Shown here: one piece after another, positions 6,105-6,105 of the stretch | Layout of the letters: the number at the start of each line of letters is the position of its first letter | How positions within the stretch are numbered: the first letter of the stretch is position 1 | DNA from: Dethiosulfatibacter sp. | GTDB taxonomy: Bacteria; Bacillota; Clostridia; Tissierellales; Dethiosulfatibacteraceae | DNA length: 6,105 nt | Direction: 5' to 3' | NCBI GenBank assembly: GCA_030591825.1 | Contig: JAUVAG010000080.1 | Location: 1 to 6,105 of the forward strand | Program-made: the position numbers and the translations under genes | The notes under the pieces: model-generated | What the model was told of the DNA's origin: nothing | Seen by the model: the letters and a program-made list of their open reading frames with translations, nothing else | Database searches by the model: none

Positions 6105-6105
6105 C

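Overview
The window looks like chromosomal DNA of a low-GC Gram-positive bacterium, most likely a member of the Clostridia such as a Lachnospiraceae relative. This is inferred from the AT-rich composition, the AGGAG-type ribosome binding sites, the sigma-A style promoters, a lipoteichoic-acid-synthase-type membrane enzyme, and a decayed ATPase of a type I associate with Lachnospiraceae. No rRNA, tRNA or complete mobile element is visible. Every gene I can support lies on the minus strand, so the window reads biologically from right to left.

Right edge (about 5942-6105): two DnaA-box-like 9-mers in the same orientation, a small inverted repeat, and a very strong promoter. That promoter drives a 749-residue LTA-synthase-family phosphoglycerol transferase (3692-5941) with five membrane segments, a sulfatase-fold extracellular domain and an extra C-terminal IPT/TIG-like module.

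Middle (about 2889-3691): a graveyard of fragments. It holds a piece of an AAA ATPase that stops just before Walker B, an unrecognised fragment in a second frame, and a decayed SEC-C tail that has lost its first cysteine pair. Intact genes resume at 2888 with a 441-residue helical-repeat protein that resembles the C-terminal part of SWIM zinc-finger proteins but has no SWIM motif. A 295-residue protein with an intact C-terminal SEC-C zinc motif follows in the same direction and is probably co-transcribed.

Left end (1-618): a tiny self-contained transcription unit on the minus strand, made of a promoter, a perfect 24-bp palindromic operator at the start point, a strong ribosome binding site, a 52-codon helix-turn-helix ORF and a hairpin terminator. 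To its left is a tandem structured element. Two ~93-bp units, about 163 bp apart, each fold into a nested hairpin with a possible pseudoknot. The inner stem differs between units by two compensatory base-pair changes while the 16-nt loop is identical. This is the most promising candidate for something undescribed.
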